The notes: a model not told the origin generated them from the letters alone. Positions 52,012 to 60,719 are shown, counted from the stretch's first letter. The stretch is 64,000 nt of DNA from Bacteroidetes oral taxon 274 str. F0058 (GCA_000163695.1 GG774889.1:750515-814514), one strand, 5' to 3'. A program made the numbers and translations.

Positions 52012-52044
52012 AAATTAATTTTGTGCTTTGCACAAAATTAATTA
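52012..52044. repeat. Long perfect palindrome with a 3-base loop
   Basis: AATTAATTTTGTGC (52013-52026), loop TTT, GCACAAAATTAATT (52030-52043). It is followed by ACGAATTATCAATTACG, which has a degenerate AATTACGA periodicity. It looks like a dispersed repeat of the REP or small palindromic type rather than a terminator, because no plain U run follows. Confidence 0.8.
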
Positions 52045-52080
52045 CGAATTATCAATTACGATTTACGGGGATAAAAATAA

Positions 52081-52110
52081 ATAAAGGCGAAACCTACGTC
52101 TCGCCTTTAT
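52081..52110 (-). terminator. Hairpin after tcdA (copy 2 of a repeat)
   Basis: The same 10-bp stem as at 47941-47970 (ATAAAGGCGA / TCGCCTTTAT). The loop differs by one base (AACCTACGTC versus AACCTATGTC). It lies downstream of the tcdA stop, beyond a 13-unit heptad array. Confidence 0.75.
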
Positions 52111-52201
52111 CCCAAAACCCAAAACCCAACACCTAAAACCCAACACCCAACACCCAATACCCAATACCCAATACCTAACACCTAAAACCTAAAACCCAAC
52201 A
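52111..52201. repeat. Heptanucleotide array (13 units)
   Basis: Thirteen consecutive 7-mers of consensus CCYAAYA (variants CCCAAAA, CCCAACA, CCTAAAA, CCCAATA, CCTAACA) fill exactly 91 bases. The array touches the hairpin on its left and ends 15 bases before the tcdA stop codon. Confidence 0.95.
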
Positions 52202-52216
52202 CCCTACTTCACTCAC

Positions 52217-52963
52217 TCACCTCTCTCGGACGACATCCTGTACCACGAGTCCTGCCAGAGCGAAACCGAAGATAGCCGTTATATGAACCATCGTGCCGTT
52301 GGTCTGAGCCTTGCGGGGTAGAGCAGGGTCTTCGTCGGCGTCGCTGACTGTGGTATTACCCTTGTTGTCGAGTACTTCGGGAGAGAAGACGCAGAGGTAC
52401 TTCTTGGCGGGGAATGTCTTTTGCTGCCGCATACGCTTGCGCATAGCCGACGCCAGAGGGCAGCCGTCGACTTGCCAAAACTCTGCTATGCGGATTCGGG
52501 TGAAGTCGAGCTTCAGAGCGCTGCCCATCGATGAGAAAAACACGGCATGGTAGCGTGTTGCCTCCACTGCCAGAAGTATCTTGTCTTTCAGGCTGTCGAT
52601 ACAGTCGATGATATAATCGTACTCTCCGAGAGCGAAGTCGTCTTTGGTAGTCTCGTTGAAGAGTTTTGGCACGGGAGTTATTTCGGCATCGGGAGCTATA
52701 TCGAGGAGTCGTTGCCTGAGGGCATATACCTTGTGTTCGCCTACGGTCGAGTGTGTTGCCATCGCCTGACGGTTGATGTTGCTCTGTGCCACCTTGTCGT
52801 AATCGACGATGGTGAGCCGCTTCACCCCGCTGCGGACAAGGCTCTCGGCACACCAACTGCCTACGCCGCCTATACCGAAGACGATTATTTTTTTCCGTGC
52901 AAGCCGCTCCATAACCTCGTCGCCGACAAGCAGCCTGCTACGCTCCGTGTATGTATCTACCAC
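52217..52963 (-). CDS. tcdA: tRNA threonylcarbamoyladenosine dehydratase
   Basis: 248 residues. An E1-like enzyme that cyclises t6A37 to ct6A in an ATP-dependent step. Motifs: RSRLLVGDEVMERL, VFGIGGVGSWCAESLVRSGV (nucleotide binding), QSNINRQ and DCIDSLKDKILL. The C-terminal region HITAIFGFALAGLVVQDVV is typical of TcdA/CsdL rather than ThiF/MoeB. No csdA or csdE sulfur-transfer gene is nearby. Followed by the heptad array and hairpin. Confidence 0.93.
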   Translation of the reverse strand: MVDTYTERSRLLVGDEVMERLARKKIIVFGIGGVGSWCAESLVRSGVKRLTIVDYDKVAQSNINRQAMATHSTVGEHKVYALRQRLLDIAPDAEITPVPKLFNETTKDDFALGEYDYIIDCIDSLKDKILLAVEATRYHAVFFSSMGSALKLDFTRIRIAEFWQVDGCPLASAMRKRMRQQKTFPAKKYLCVFSPEVLDNKGNTTVSDADEDPALPRKAQTNGTMVHITAIFGFALAGLVVQDVVRER

Positions 52964-52977
52964 TGTGAGTTGTTTGG

Positions 52978-53225
52978 TTAGTCTGTCCGCAATTTTTTAG
53001 GCTTCCAATGTTGTACAATATCGATAATAGGCTCTACACTCTGTTGATAGCTCTTCGGGTAGATAACGGTAAGTGTTCCCATACCGCCTACAAAATTAGG
53101 GTCGCCGGAGGGATATAATATAGTCTTCATATAAAAAATACGTCAGTCGGTGGTATATCCTGAATATATGCCATTTCTCTCACTCCGGCATCATAAGACA
53201 AATAAGCATCATTTTTGAAAAAACA
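52978..53225 (-). pseudogene. Broken or coupled small reading frames
   Basis: Two minus-strand frames overlap at ATGA (53130-53127). The upstream one has no start codon and reads NDAYLSYDAGVREMAYIQ then DIPPTDVFFI before its stop. The downstream one is a 50-codon frame beginning MKTILYPSGDPNFVGGMGTL. A one-base change in the T6 run before the ATG would join them. The upstream one in turn begins in another frame just where the 53209-53559 gene ends, again beside a T6 run. I read this as a decayed or frameshifted gene end, but a real 50-residue protein cannot be excluded. Base composition is AT-richer than in tcdA. Confidence 0.4.
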
Positions 53226-53559
53226 AATTCAATAGATACTCCAAGTTGTCAAATGGCTGAACAATGTTTATCGTGAATGTATTGGGTAGATTTCCCCTTG
53301 TCGGATTGTCTACTTCAATTGTCAAAATAGAATTGTCTAATCTGAACCTTATATTGTTGACATTGGAATACAAGAAATAGATTTGGTCGTTATATTCAAT
53401 ATAGACCTCTTCTTCATAGCTCAATCGTGTCAATGACAAGTATTCAGACTTGTCATTCAAGAATGTTAGTTGCATGATTTCTTCCCAATATTCTTTAGGG
53501 TTGATATCTATTTTTTTATTGCAATCAAACTTCAATGGTTCACTTCTGCAGCTTTCCAT
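53209..53559 (-). CDS. Small orphan protein, possibly immunity-like
   Basis: 116 residues, acidic, no signal peptide. It alternates short beta-type segments (EYLSLTRLSY, EVYIEYNDQIYFLYS, NIRFRLDNSILTIEV, FTINIVQPF) with an N-terminal helix around YWEEIMQL. The size, acidity and isolated position in AT-rich DNA resemble immunity proteins left behind by polymorphic toxin loci, but I recognise no family. No toxin gene is adjacent. The reading frame may have continued into the fragments at 52978-53225 before frameshifts. Confidence 0.55.
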   Translation of the reverse strand: MESCRSEPLKFDCNKKIDINPKEYWEEIMQLTFLNDKSEYLSLTRLSYEEEVYIEYNDQIYFLYSNVNNIRFRLDNSILTIEVDNPTRGNLPNTFTINIVQPFDNLEYLLNLFFQK

Positions 53560-53762
53560 GATTTACATCCATTTTTCACTTGATTTATTTCTTCTCCTTC
53601 CCATCTATATCCTTTACCTCTATTTAATTCATTATTTCTATAATTTGCTTATAATCATAGATTTAGCATGATTTATAATAGCGTTTTTTATACATATTGA
53701 GTTGATAGTATTAAATAAGCTATTAGTATGCAAAAATAGATAATTGATACAAGAGTATATTA

Positions 53763-55763
53763 TTACAATATCTTTTTTACCTCGCGGTAGATATTATCTG
53801 CCGTGAAACCGAATTTCTCATCGAGTACGGTGTATGGTGCCGAGTAGCCGAAGTGATCGAGCCCGAATACAGCGCCGTTGCTGCCGACGAGTCCTTCGAG
53901 GTTTACGGGCAGTCCTGCCGTCAGCCCGAAGCGTTTTATGTTGTCGGGCAATACGCTTTGTCGGTATTCATGAGTCTGTTCTGTGAAAAGTCCTTCGGAA
54001 GGCACCGATACGAGGCGTACTCTTATGCCGTCGTTGCGTAGCAGGGCGGCTGCCTCGTTGAGAGTGGACACCTCCGAGCCACTGGCAAGCAGCACTACGT
54101 CGGGGTTCTCGTCGGAATATACGACGTATGCACCGCACTGCGCATTGTGTTTGTCGGTGGGTAGGTCGGTGATATTCTGCCTCGAGAGTATGATAGCCGT
54201 CGGCGTCTCTATATTCTCCATCGCCAGACGCCAGCAGACGGTAGTCTCTTCGACATCGGCAGGGCGAAGCACGAGCATAGAGTTGTGTCCGCTGTGGTTT
54301 TTTAGTTTCTCGAGTAAACGTATCTGTGCCTCTTGTTCGACGGGTTCGTGAGTAGGTCCGTCTTCGCCCACACGGAAAGCATCGTGCGAGAATATGAACT
54401 TGACGGGCAGCTCCATCAGTGCAGCCATACGCATAGCGGGTTTCATATAGTCGGAGAATACGAAGAATGTAGCACAAGCCCCGATAACGCCTCCGTGAAG
54501 AGCGATACCGATAGCCAGACACGCCATAGTAAGTTCCGATACGCCTGCTTGCAGGAAGGCTCCTCCGAAGTCGTCTCGGGTGATGGCTCTTGTCTTTTTC
54601 AGGAAGCCGTCGGTCTTGTCGGAGTTCGACAGGTCGGCACTGCTTACTATCATATTCTCCAATTGTACAGCGAGTTCGCCGAGTACTGTGGCAGATGCGG
54701 CACGCGTTGCCTGATTGGGCTTTTGGGTTATCTTCGACCAATCGACTTGGGGCGGTTCGTTCGAGAAGAACTTGCCGAGTTTCTCTGCCAAGACGGGATT
54801 TTGCTTCTTCCATTCGCTAACGGCTTTGCGTTTTTTAGCTACAATATCGGTCAGCTCGTCTTTGCGGCGGGCATATATGTTTTTTGTCTCTTCGAACAGT
54901 ACAAAAGGATTGTCTACGTTGCCACCGAGATTTTTTACGGTATTTGCGTAAGCATCGCCACCGAGAGGTGCACCGTGTGTCTCGCAGCAGTTCTCGTACG
55001 AGGTGTTGTCGGCACGTCGTGCTCCTTTACCCATAACGGTATTGCCGATGATAAGCGTCGGTTTGTGTGTTTCGGCTTTTGCCTCACGGAGAGCCGTGCG
55101 TATCTGCTCGGCGTCGTTGCCGTCTATCTCTATTACGCGCCAGCCCCAAGCCTCGTACTTCTGACGTACGTTTTCGGAGCTTACAGCCGATACTTTTGTA
55201 GAGAGTTGTATGTTGTTCGAGTCGTAGAACATTATCAGGTTGCTTAGCCCCAGGTGGCCTGCTATCCTGCCTGCTCCCTGCGACACCTCTTCCTGTATGC
55301 CGCCATCGGAGATATAGGCATATATGGTGTGGTCTAACAGGTGGTCGAACCTCGCCTGCAAGAATCGCTCGGCAATAGCGGCACCCACGGCGTAGGTATG
55401 TCCTTGTCCGAGTGGTCCCGACGTGTTCTCGATGCCGTGGGCGAGGTCGAGCTCGGGATGTCCCGGAGTGGGGCTGCCCCATTGACGGAAGTGCTGCAAG
55501 TCTGCCATCGAGAACTTATCAGTGCAGGCTAATACCGAGTACAACATAGGCGACATGTGCCCGGGGTCGAGGAAAAACCTGTCGCGAAACTCCCAAGCGG
55601 GATTCTCGGGGTCGTACTCCAGAAACTCCGAATATAGTACGTTTATAAAGTCTGCACCGCCCATTGCGCCACCCGGGTGCCCGGACTTGGCTTTTTCTAC
55701 CATAGCAGCAGAGAGTATACGTATGTTGTCGGCTGCTCTGTTCAATTCCTGTAATGTGTTCAT
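53763..55763 (-). CDS. tkt: Transketolase
   Basis: 666 residues, the normal length of the complete enzyme. It transfers two-carbon units in the pentose phosphate pathway and uses thiamine pyrophosphate, made by the thi operon in this window. The cofactor region contains YISDGGIQEEVSQGAG and FYDSNNIQLS. The second domain has VGEDGPTHEPVEQ and the third VLLASGSEVS. Histidines for substrate binding are in KSGHPGGAMGGADF and HGAPLGGD. Monocistronic. Confidence 0.97.
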   Translation of the reverse strand: MNTLQELNRAADNIRILSAAMVEKAKSGHPGGAMGGADFINVLYSEFLEYDPENPAWEFRDRFFLDPGHMSPMLYSVLACTDKFSMADLQHFRQWGSPTPGHPELDLAHGIENTSGPLGQGHTYAVGAAIAERFLQARFDHLLDHTIYAYISDGGIQEEVSQGAGRIAGHLGLSNLIMFYDSNNIQLSTKVSAVSSENVRQKYEAWGWRVIEIDGNDAEQIRTALREAKAETHKPTLIIGNTVMGKGARRADNTSYENCCETHGAPLGGDAYANTVKNLGGNVDNPFVLFEETKNIYARRKDELTDIVAKKRKAVSEWKKQNPVLAEKLGKFFSNEPPQVDWSKITQKPNQATRAASATVLGELAVQLENMIVSSADLSNSDKTDGFLKKTRAITRDDFGGAFLQAGVSELTMACLAIGIALHGGVIGACATFFVFSDYMKPAMRMAALMELPVKFIFSHDAFRVGEDGPTHEPVEQEAQIRLLEKLKNHSGHNSMLVLRPADVEETTVCWRLAMENIETPTAIILSRQNITDLPTDKHNAQCGAYVVYSDENPDVVLLASGSEVSTLNEAAALLRNDGIRVRLVSVPSEGLFTEQTHEYRQSVLPDNIKRFGLTAGLPVNLEGLVGSNGAVFGLDHFGYSAPYTVLDEKFGFTADNIYREVKKIL

Positions 55764-55830
55764 ATATGCTTGATTATTTTTATTATATTAGATAGAGAAA
55801 TATTTCTGTACGTATTTCGGAACAGAGAAG

Positions 55831-55861
55831 CAAAGTTAGTAATAATTATCCTTCTCGGCAA
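55831..55861 (-). promoter_or_regulatory. Promoter of tkt
   Basis: On the minus strand TTG (55861-55859), 20 bases, TAACTTTG (55838-55831). The tkt start is about 60 bases downstream of the expected transcription start. Confidence 0.75.
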
Positions 55862-55985
55862 GTGTCGGTACGGAATAAGAAGTGTGTTTGTTTAGATAAA
55901 AACGGCAAAGGTTGCCGTATGTAGTGGCGTTCCTTTACCGTTGATTTTACTGTAATGCAGATAAGTTTAGTTTTCTGTTCGGGTC

Positions 55986-56747
55986 TTATAACTTTATTAC
56001 CTCCGACGAACCGCTTGTTTTTATACCCGAAATGTCGGCATCTCCTCTGTATCGTAGAGACGAAGCCCCCGATAGTGTGCCGATTGCTTTCTGACTGATA
56101 GTTATAGACATATCCGACGAGCCTCTTATAGATACCTGAAGTGTCTCGGTATGAAAATCTGACATCTTCACGTCTGACGAGCCTGATGCTACGACATTTA
56201 CCACAGAGCCTTTACCATTCATTTCGAAGTCCGATGAACCCGAAAGAGACAGTTTTACTGTGTTAACATTGCCTTTCACAGAGCAGTCCGACGAACCCGA
56301 AAGCGAGACATACAACTCTTTACCTTCGAAATTGAAGTTTTTGACGTCCGACGCTCCTTGCAGTTTTATAGTACACGAATTTCCTGCGAAGTTACCGCTC
56401 GATTTTATATCCGCCGCTCCCGAAAGCCTTATTTCATCTATATTGGGTACGTACACTGTGGCAACAAAAGGCTGTTTTCTTGTAGTTCCGACTATATTTT
56501 TCTTAAAACCCAAATACAGTGTACCGTCCGGACGAACCTCCGCTACTATCTTGTCGCTGAACGTGTTGGGATATTCTACCTTAATCGATGGTTTTGTGCT
56601 CTGTATGAGGTTAATAGTCCATTGACCCGCTGCTTCGATAGATTTCAGACGGTCTGCTCCGTCTATTGATTTGCTTTCGCGAGTATTGCCCGCCAAACAA
56701 CCGATGGTAATTGCTGTAAATATTGCAATAAACATAATTCTATACAT
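55986..56747 (-). CDS. DUF2807 (head GIN domain) secreted protein
   Basis: 253 residues. An N-terminal signal (MFIAIFTAITIGCLAG, possibly lipoprotein-type) is followed by a right-handed beta-helix-like domain with repeating SGSSD or GASD turns: IRLSGAADIKSSG, IKLQGASDVKNF, VSLSGSSDCSVKG, LSLSGSSDFEMNG and VASGSSDVKM. This is the DUF2807 signature of putative cell-surface or auto-transporter-like adhesin domains. The function is not established. It has its own promoter just after ispD. Confidence 0.88.
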   Translation of the reverse strand: MYRIMFIAIFTAITIGCLAGNTRESKSIDGADRLKSIEAAGQWTINLIQSTKPSIKVEYPNTFSDKIVAEVRPDGTLYLGFKKNIVGTTRKQPFVATVYVPNIDEIRLSGAADIKSSGNFAGNSCTIKLQGASDVKNFNFEGKELYVSLSGSSDCSVKGNVNTVKLSLSGSSDFEMNGKGSVVNVVASGSSDVKMSDFHTETLQVSIRGSSDMSITISQKAIGTLSGASSLRYRGDADISGIKTSGSSEVIKL

Positions 56748-56801
56748 AACAAATCCTCTTTTAATTTATAATATTACTATGTGATGTTTATTAATTATCT
56801 G

Positions 56802-56809
56802 CAAAGCTA
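56802..56809 (-). promoter_or_regulatory. -7 promoter box of the DUF2807 gene
   Basis: The minus strand reads TAGCTTTG, 55 bases before the start at 56747. Confidence 0.55.
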
Positions 56810-56832
56810 CAAAAAACGCAATAAACCTAATA

Positions 56833-57504
56833 TCATTTGCCGTCTCGCAGAATGATTTCACCGATAGCCAAGTCGAGAGGGGTAGTTATTTTGATGTTTT
56901 CCCTGTTGCCTCCGACAAGATTGATGGAATGTCCTAATGCCTCAACCACCGAGGCATCGTCGGTGAAGAGTTCGCTGTATGGCTGTCGGTAAGCCTCTTT
57001 TAGTACAGAGGCACGAAAGACCTGCGGCGTCTGTACGGTGCGTAGCTTGCTTCGGTCGAACGAACTGTTGCCTTTGTCGCTGCACAGCCTTACACTCTCG
57101 GTGAGAGGCATCACAGGTACGGTACTGTCGCCCTCTTCGGCTTTGGCAAAACATCGGTCTAATGTGTCGAAACTCACAAATGGACGTACCCCGTCGTGTA
57201 CGGCTACCAAAGCATCGTCGGGAATGTGCCTCAGCCCGTTGAGCACCGAGAAGAAACGTTCACGCCCGCCCTCCGCTATCACGTGCGGTATCTTTACGGC
57301 GAAACGTCGACAGATGTTATGCCAAACCTCGATGTGCTCCGCAGGAAGTACCACAACTATATTTATATCACGAGAATATGAGTGAAATTTGTTGAGCGTA
57401 TGCAACAGTATCGGTTTGCCGCAGAGCAGCATAAACTGTTTGGGTGTATCGCCTCCAAACCTTCTGCCCGCTCCTCCGGCTACGATAATGACGTATCTCT
57501 GCAT
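56833..57504 (-). CDS. ispD: 2-C-methyl-D-erythritol 4-phosphate cytidylyltransferase
   Basis: 223 residues. Third step of the MEP isoprenoid pathway: CTP + MEP to CDP-ME. The CTP-binding loop is VAGGAGRRFGGDTPKQF. Later motifs are VAVHDGVRPFVS, RTVQTPQVFRA and TDDASVVEALG. It starts six bases after the end of the polyprenyl synthetase gene and must be co-transcribed with it, so precursor and chain synthesis are linked. Confidence 0.96.
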   Translation of the reverse strand: MQRYVIIVAGGAGRRFGGDTPKQFMLLCGKPILLHTLNKFHSYSRDINIVVVLPAEHIEVWHNICRRFAVKIPHVIAEGGRERFFSVLNGLRHIPDDALVAVHDGVRPFVSFDTLDRCFAKAEEGDSTVPVMPLTESVRLCSDKGNSSFDRSKLRTVQTPQVFRASVLKEAYRQPYSELFTDDASVVEALGHSINLVGGNRENIKITTPLDLAIGEIILRDGK

Positions 57505-57510
57505 AAAGCC

Positions 57511-58482
57511 TTAGAACTCCCTGTCGGCGGTGAAACTTATTATCCCCGAAAGGAATGTTTTGTATTCGGAGTCTTCGAAAACGTCCAGTTTTTCGAGAGC
57601 CAAACGACAAAAGTCTTTCATCTTACGCTCCGAATAGTCGATGCCTTTGTATTTGGTAACGATATTGTAAATAAATGTCTTGTCGTCGATGTCGACGTTG
57701 TCTTTGTTGAGTATATCGATGACGTTTATTCGTTCTTTTTCGTCGGCAGACCTGACGGCATGTAGCAGAGGCAGGGTAACTTTACCCTCGGTAATATCGT
57801 TGAAAATGGGCTTGCCGAGGCTTGCATTCGCCGAATAGTCGAAGATATCGTCTTTTATCTGGAAACACATACCGAGATTTTCGCCTATACTATACATATC
57901 GTCGAGTTGCTGCGTGGTACCGTTAGCCGAGAGTGCTCCCGCTTGCAGGCAGGTGGCAAATAGAGCTGCGGTTTTGTTTTTTATCACCGAATAGTACTCC
58001 TTTTCTTTCGGTATGGAGTGCGAATATTGCTGTTGGAGCAGTTCGCCGCGTATGATATCGATACTGAGCTTTTGGAGCAGTCCTATTTGCTCCATCTTAT
58101 AAGTATGGTATATGTAGTTGAAAGACTTGGTCATCAGGTAGTCGCCGACAAGGACTGAGGTCTTGTTGTCGAAAATCTTGTTTAGCGACGGCTTGTTGCG
58201 TCGCTGCAACGAATTGTCTATAACGTCGTCGTGGATAAGCGAAGCGGAGTGTAGCAACTCGTATGCAGCGGCTATCAGGTAAGTATCGTCGGTAACCTCA
58301 CCGCAGAGCTTCGCCCCCAGAATAACGAGTATGGGGCGTATCTGCTTGCCTTTCTGAGGCATAAGGTACTGTAAGGCGTTATGCAAAAGCTCGTCTTCGG
58401 CGAAGAACGAGAGCGAAAACTTATCGTTGAATATTTTCAGTTCGTTGCTTATTACTTTCTTTCCCTCTTCGAAATCGAACAT
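57511..58482 (-). CDS. ispB: Long-chain polyprenyl diphosphate synthase
   Basis: 323 residues. It builds the isoprenoid side chain of menaquinone. The first Asp-rich motif is SLIHDDVIDNSLQRRNKPS, with small residues upstream as expected for a long product. The second is CFQIKDDIFDYS, then GKPIFNDITEGKVTLPLL. The octaprenyl or longer length is inferred from similarity to IspB-type enzymes. First gene of a two-gene operon with ispD; the side chain would be used by MenA (62388-63275). Confidence 0.9.
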   Translation of the reverse strand: MFDFEEGKKVISNELKIFNDKFSLSFFAEDELLHNALQYLMPQKGKQIRPILVILGAKLCGEVTDDTYLIAAAYELLHSASLIHDDVIDNSLQRRNKPSLNKIFDNKTSVLVGDYLMTKSFNYIYHTYKMEQIGLLQKLSIDIIRGELLQQQYSHSIPKEKEYYSVIKNKTAALFATCLQAGALSANGTTQQLDDMYSIGENLGMCFQIKDDIFDYSANASLGKPIFNDITEGKVTLPLLHAVRSADEKERINVIDILNKDNVDIDDKTFIYNIVTKYKGIDYSERKMKDFCRLALEKLDVFEDSEYKTFLSGIISFTADREF

Positions 58483-58513
58483 AACAAATAGGTTTTATTA
58501 TTTTTTGTGGTTG

Positions 58514-58521
58514 CAAAGGTA
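58514..58521 (-). promoter_or_regulatory. -7 promoter box of ispB-ispD
   Basis: The minus strand reads TACCTTTG, 32 bases before the ispB ATG. Confidence 0.6.
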
Positions 58522-58664
58522 CTAAAATTTGTTCGTAAAATGACTATTGGGCTTGTCGGTATTGCAATATCTATCGATTTTATTTTCAGATAAATGTTAT
58601 TTCGCACTTTTTTGTTGAAAATATTTTTTATCACCGACCTGTGATAATGACGTATGTTTTTTAC

Positions 58665-58672
58665 TACTTTTG
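58665..58672 (+). promoter_or_regulatory. -7 promoter box of the SemiSWEET gene
   Basis: TACTTTTG, 39 bases before the ATG at 58711. It overlaps an upstream in-frame ATG at 58654, which is therefore not the start. Confidence 0.6.
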
Positions 58673-58710
58673 CGGCATTGTTTTATTTTTTATTTAATAC
58701 AATTTTCAAT

Positions 58711-58971
58711 ATGCAAAAAGAGAAATTTTTCGAACTTTTAGGTTGGGTCGGTATGACTACCTCGATTTTGATGTATGTTTTCTATTTCCAGCAGATACAA
58801 CAGAATCTGGGCGGGCATAAGGGCAACTTCCTGCAGCCTTTTATGGCGGGTATCAACTGTACTTTTTGGGTAGGATATGGTTTCTTCAAAAAGAAGCGAG
58901 ACTGGCCTATCGTTATCGCTAATGTACCGGGCTTTGTGTTTGGTTTCTTAGCAGCGTTTACGTCTTTATAG
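58711..58971 (+). CDS. SemiSWEET-type sugar transporter
   Basis: 86 residues with three transmembrane helices: LLGWVGMTTSILMYVFYF, FLQPFMAGINCTFWVGYGFF and IVIANVPGFVFGFLAAFTSL. The size and layout are those of bacterial SemiSWEETs (PQ-loop/MtN3 family), which work as dimers to move sugars. The proline in the first helix has been replaced, but the NVPG segment of helix 3 and the Asn/Trp in helix 2 are as expected. The substrate is unknown. Confidence 0.88.
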   Translation: MQKEKFFELLGWVGMTTSILMYVFYFQQIQQNLGGHKGNFLQPFMAGINCTFWVGYGFFKKKRDWPIVIANVPGFVFGFLAAFTSL

Positions 58972-59037
58972 GTCTTTGAGGTACATTGTTTTGTATCTCT
59001 TTTGGGGATACTATTTTTACCTGAAGGGGACATACAG

Positions 59038-59091
59038 AGTTTATATTGCAATGAGGGAAAAACCTTTGTAACACTGCAATATAAACTTTTG
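59038..59091. terminator. Bidirectional terminator between the SemiSWEET and LRR genes
   Basis: AGTTTATATTGCA (59038-59050) and TGCAATATAAACT (59075-59087) form a perfect 13-bp stem with a 24-base loop that can form a small inner stem (AGGG...CCTT). A U run follows on the plus strand. Confidence 0.75.
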
Positions 59092-59128
59092 TTCGTATAA
59101 TTATTTAGTAATAAGCCTATTAAGTCGG

Positions 59129-60643
59129 CTATGGTAAGATTATTTTCAGAGTACCATTGCCTACATTCAGAAAATAGCAGCCCGATGTGTTGAGAGTGAA
59201 TGTGATATTGCCATTGTGCGATGTGGTGCCTGTTTCGACTATTTGTCCCAAGGCATTGCATACAATATATTTTTTATTCGCTTGCAATCCGCTGATATCG
59301 AAAGTGTTTTCGTGGCGACGGATAATGATTTCACTATTAAACGTATTGTCTGTGCCTGTATTTACACCGAAGGTATATGATATGAACCCGCTGATTTTCA
59401 ATGTGATTTTGTAGTCGTTCTTATCCTTTTCGTCGGCAGTTAATGGCGTATCTTCGAATTTGACGGATTCGGCTACGTATCCTGTGTTGGGTATAAGTCT
59501 GATTATGACTTCTTTACCTTTGTTTATGGGAGTGCCGAAAGCTACTTGGACGTTGTCTGCCAATATAGTGGCTGTACCGTTTTGCGTGTCGCTATTGTCG
59601 AATATTTTCGCAGTGGAGCAGCCCGTACCGTTGCCTTTGGTATCTACCTTCCAGCCCGCGGAGGTCTTTACGAGGTCATAGTCGTATTGAGTGCTGCCTT
59701 TGTTGCCATCGAGTTTTATGATGTATCCTCCCGCAATGTTATCGGAGTCTATCGGTTTGTCGCATAGGAATACCAGAATGTCGTTTATTGCACAGGCATC
59801 TAATTCGTTTTTGCGTATGTCTATGTGATACAGGTACTTCGCTTTTCCTTTTGGCGATACTTCTATTTTAGCCAGTTTGTTGCCGACAGCTACAAGGCGT
59901 CTTAGATATTTTGTGTTGATTTTCAGTTCTTTAAGTCCGCAGTTTGCTATATCGAGTGTTCGTAGTTTGGTATTTGCCGACAGGTCGAGCGGAGAGTTTA
60001 GTGTATTGTCCGATGGTACGAATATCTCCAAGTCTTTCAGCATCGTGAGGTCTAATTGAGTGATTTTATTATTGTTGCAATTCAGTACACTTATCTCTTT
60101 GTTGTTGCTGAGTGTCAGATTGTTGAGGTTGTTGTACCCGCAGTATAGTTCTTGTAGATGTGGACACACTCCGATATTGAGCTCCGATATTTTGTTGTCG
60201 GTAATCATCAGTTCTTTTAGGTTCGGAGCTTTGCTGAGGTCTATGCTTGTTATTTTGTTTTGCGATAGCCTCAGTACGTTTAATGTCGCCGCCTGCCCCA
60301 ATTCTACTGCTACGAGGTATGTTTGTGAAGCGTCTACGAACGATATATCGCCGTAGATTTTTATCTTTGCTCCCAGGTCTACCGTTTCCGAGACGGATAC
60401 GGGTTCGGAGCTGCCAATGGTATAGTCGAGCAGATTGCCGTCGCCCCAATCTATGCGTATGGGAGTGGATTTGGCTGCACCCAGATGTAGGGTGATGTTA
60501 AGTTCTTCGATAGGTTCTCCGTCGTCATCGTTACCGGGCGATACCGTTGTTGTGCTCAATGTGATAAGCGGTTTTGTATCTTGAGCATAAGACAAGAAGG
60601 GAAATAAAGCGATAATTATTAGAATGATAGATGATTTTTTCAT
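59129..60643 (-). CDS. Secreted leucine-rich repeat protein with T9SS-type tail
   Basis: 504 residues. Signal peptide MKKSSIILIIIALFPFLSYA. Residues about 25-110 form a beta domain (IRIDWGDGNLLDY). Residues about 110-290 are LRRs of the internalin type, LxxLxLxxNxITxLD (ITSIDLSKAPNLKELMITDN, KISELNIGVCPHLQELYCGY). A beta-rich domain follows at about 340-430. The final 70 residues (FDISGLQANKKYIVCNALG, QIVETGTTSHNG, SGCYFLNVG) resemble a T9SS sorting domain, though less typical than that of the 48004-50850 protein. Likely surface-exposed or secreted. Confidence 0.85.
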   Translation of the reverse strand: MKKSSIILIIIALFPFLSYAQDTKPLITLSTTTVSPGNDDDGEPIEELNITLHLGAAKSTPIRIDWGDGNLLDYTIGSSEPVSVSETVDLGAKIKIYGDISFVDASQTYLVAVELGQAATLNVLRLSQNKITSIDLSKAPNLKELMITDNKISELNIGVCPHLQELYCGYNNLNNLTLSNNKEISVLNCNNNKITQLDLTMLKDLEIFVPSDNTLNSPLDLSANTKLRTLDIANCGLKELKINTKYLRRLVAVGNKLAKIEVSPKGKAKYLYHIDIRKNELDACAINDILVFLCDKPIDSDNIAGGYIIKLDGNKGSTQYDYDLVKTSAGWKVDTKGNGTGCSTAKIFDNSDTQNGTATILADNVQVAFGTPINKGKEVIIRLIPNTGYVAESVKFEDTPLTADEKDKNDYKITLKISGFISYTFGVNTGTDNTFNSEIIIRRHENTFDISGLQANKKYIVCNALGQIVETGTTSHNGNITFTLNTSGCYFLNVGNGTLKIILP

Positions 60644-60689
60644 TACTATTGAATTAATATTTGATGTTTCTGTATTCTGAAAAATTGCG

Positions 60690-60719
60690 CAAAATTACAT
60701 AAAAAAGTAATTTGTCAAA
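60690..60719 (-). promoter_or_regulatory. Promoter of the LRR/T9SS gene
   Basis: On the minus strand TTTG (60719-60716), 18 bases, TAATTTTG (60697-60690). The start at 60643 follows about 40 bases later. Confidence 0.7.

Noticed and set aside
52111..52201. Telomere-like repeat
   Set aside because: The heptads resemble CCCTAAA only loosely, are internal to the chromosome and vary from unit to unit; the position after a gene and next to a hairpin fits a terminator-linked repeat.
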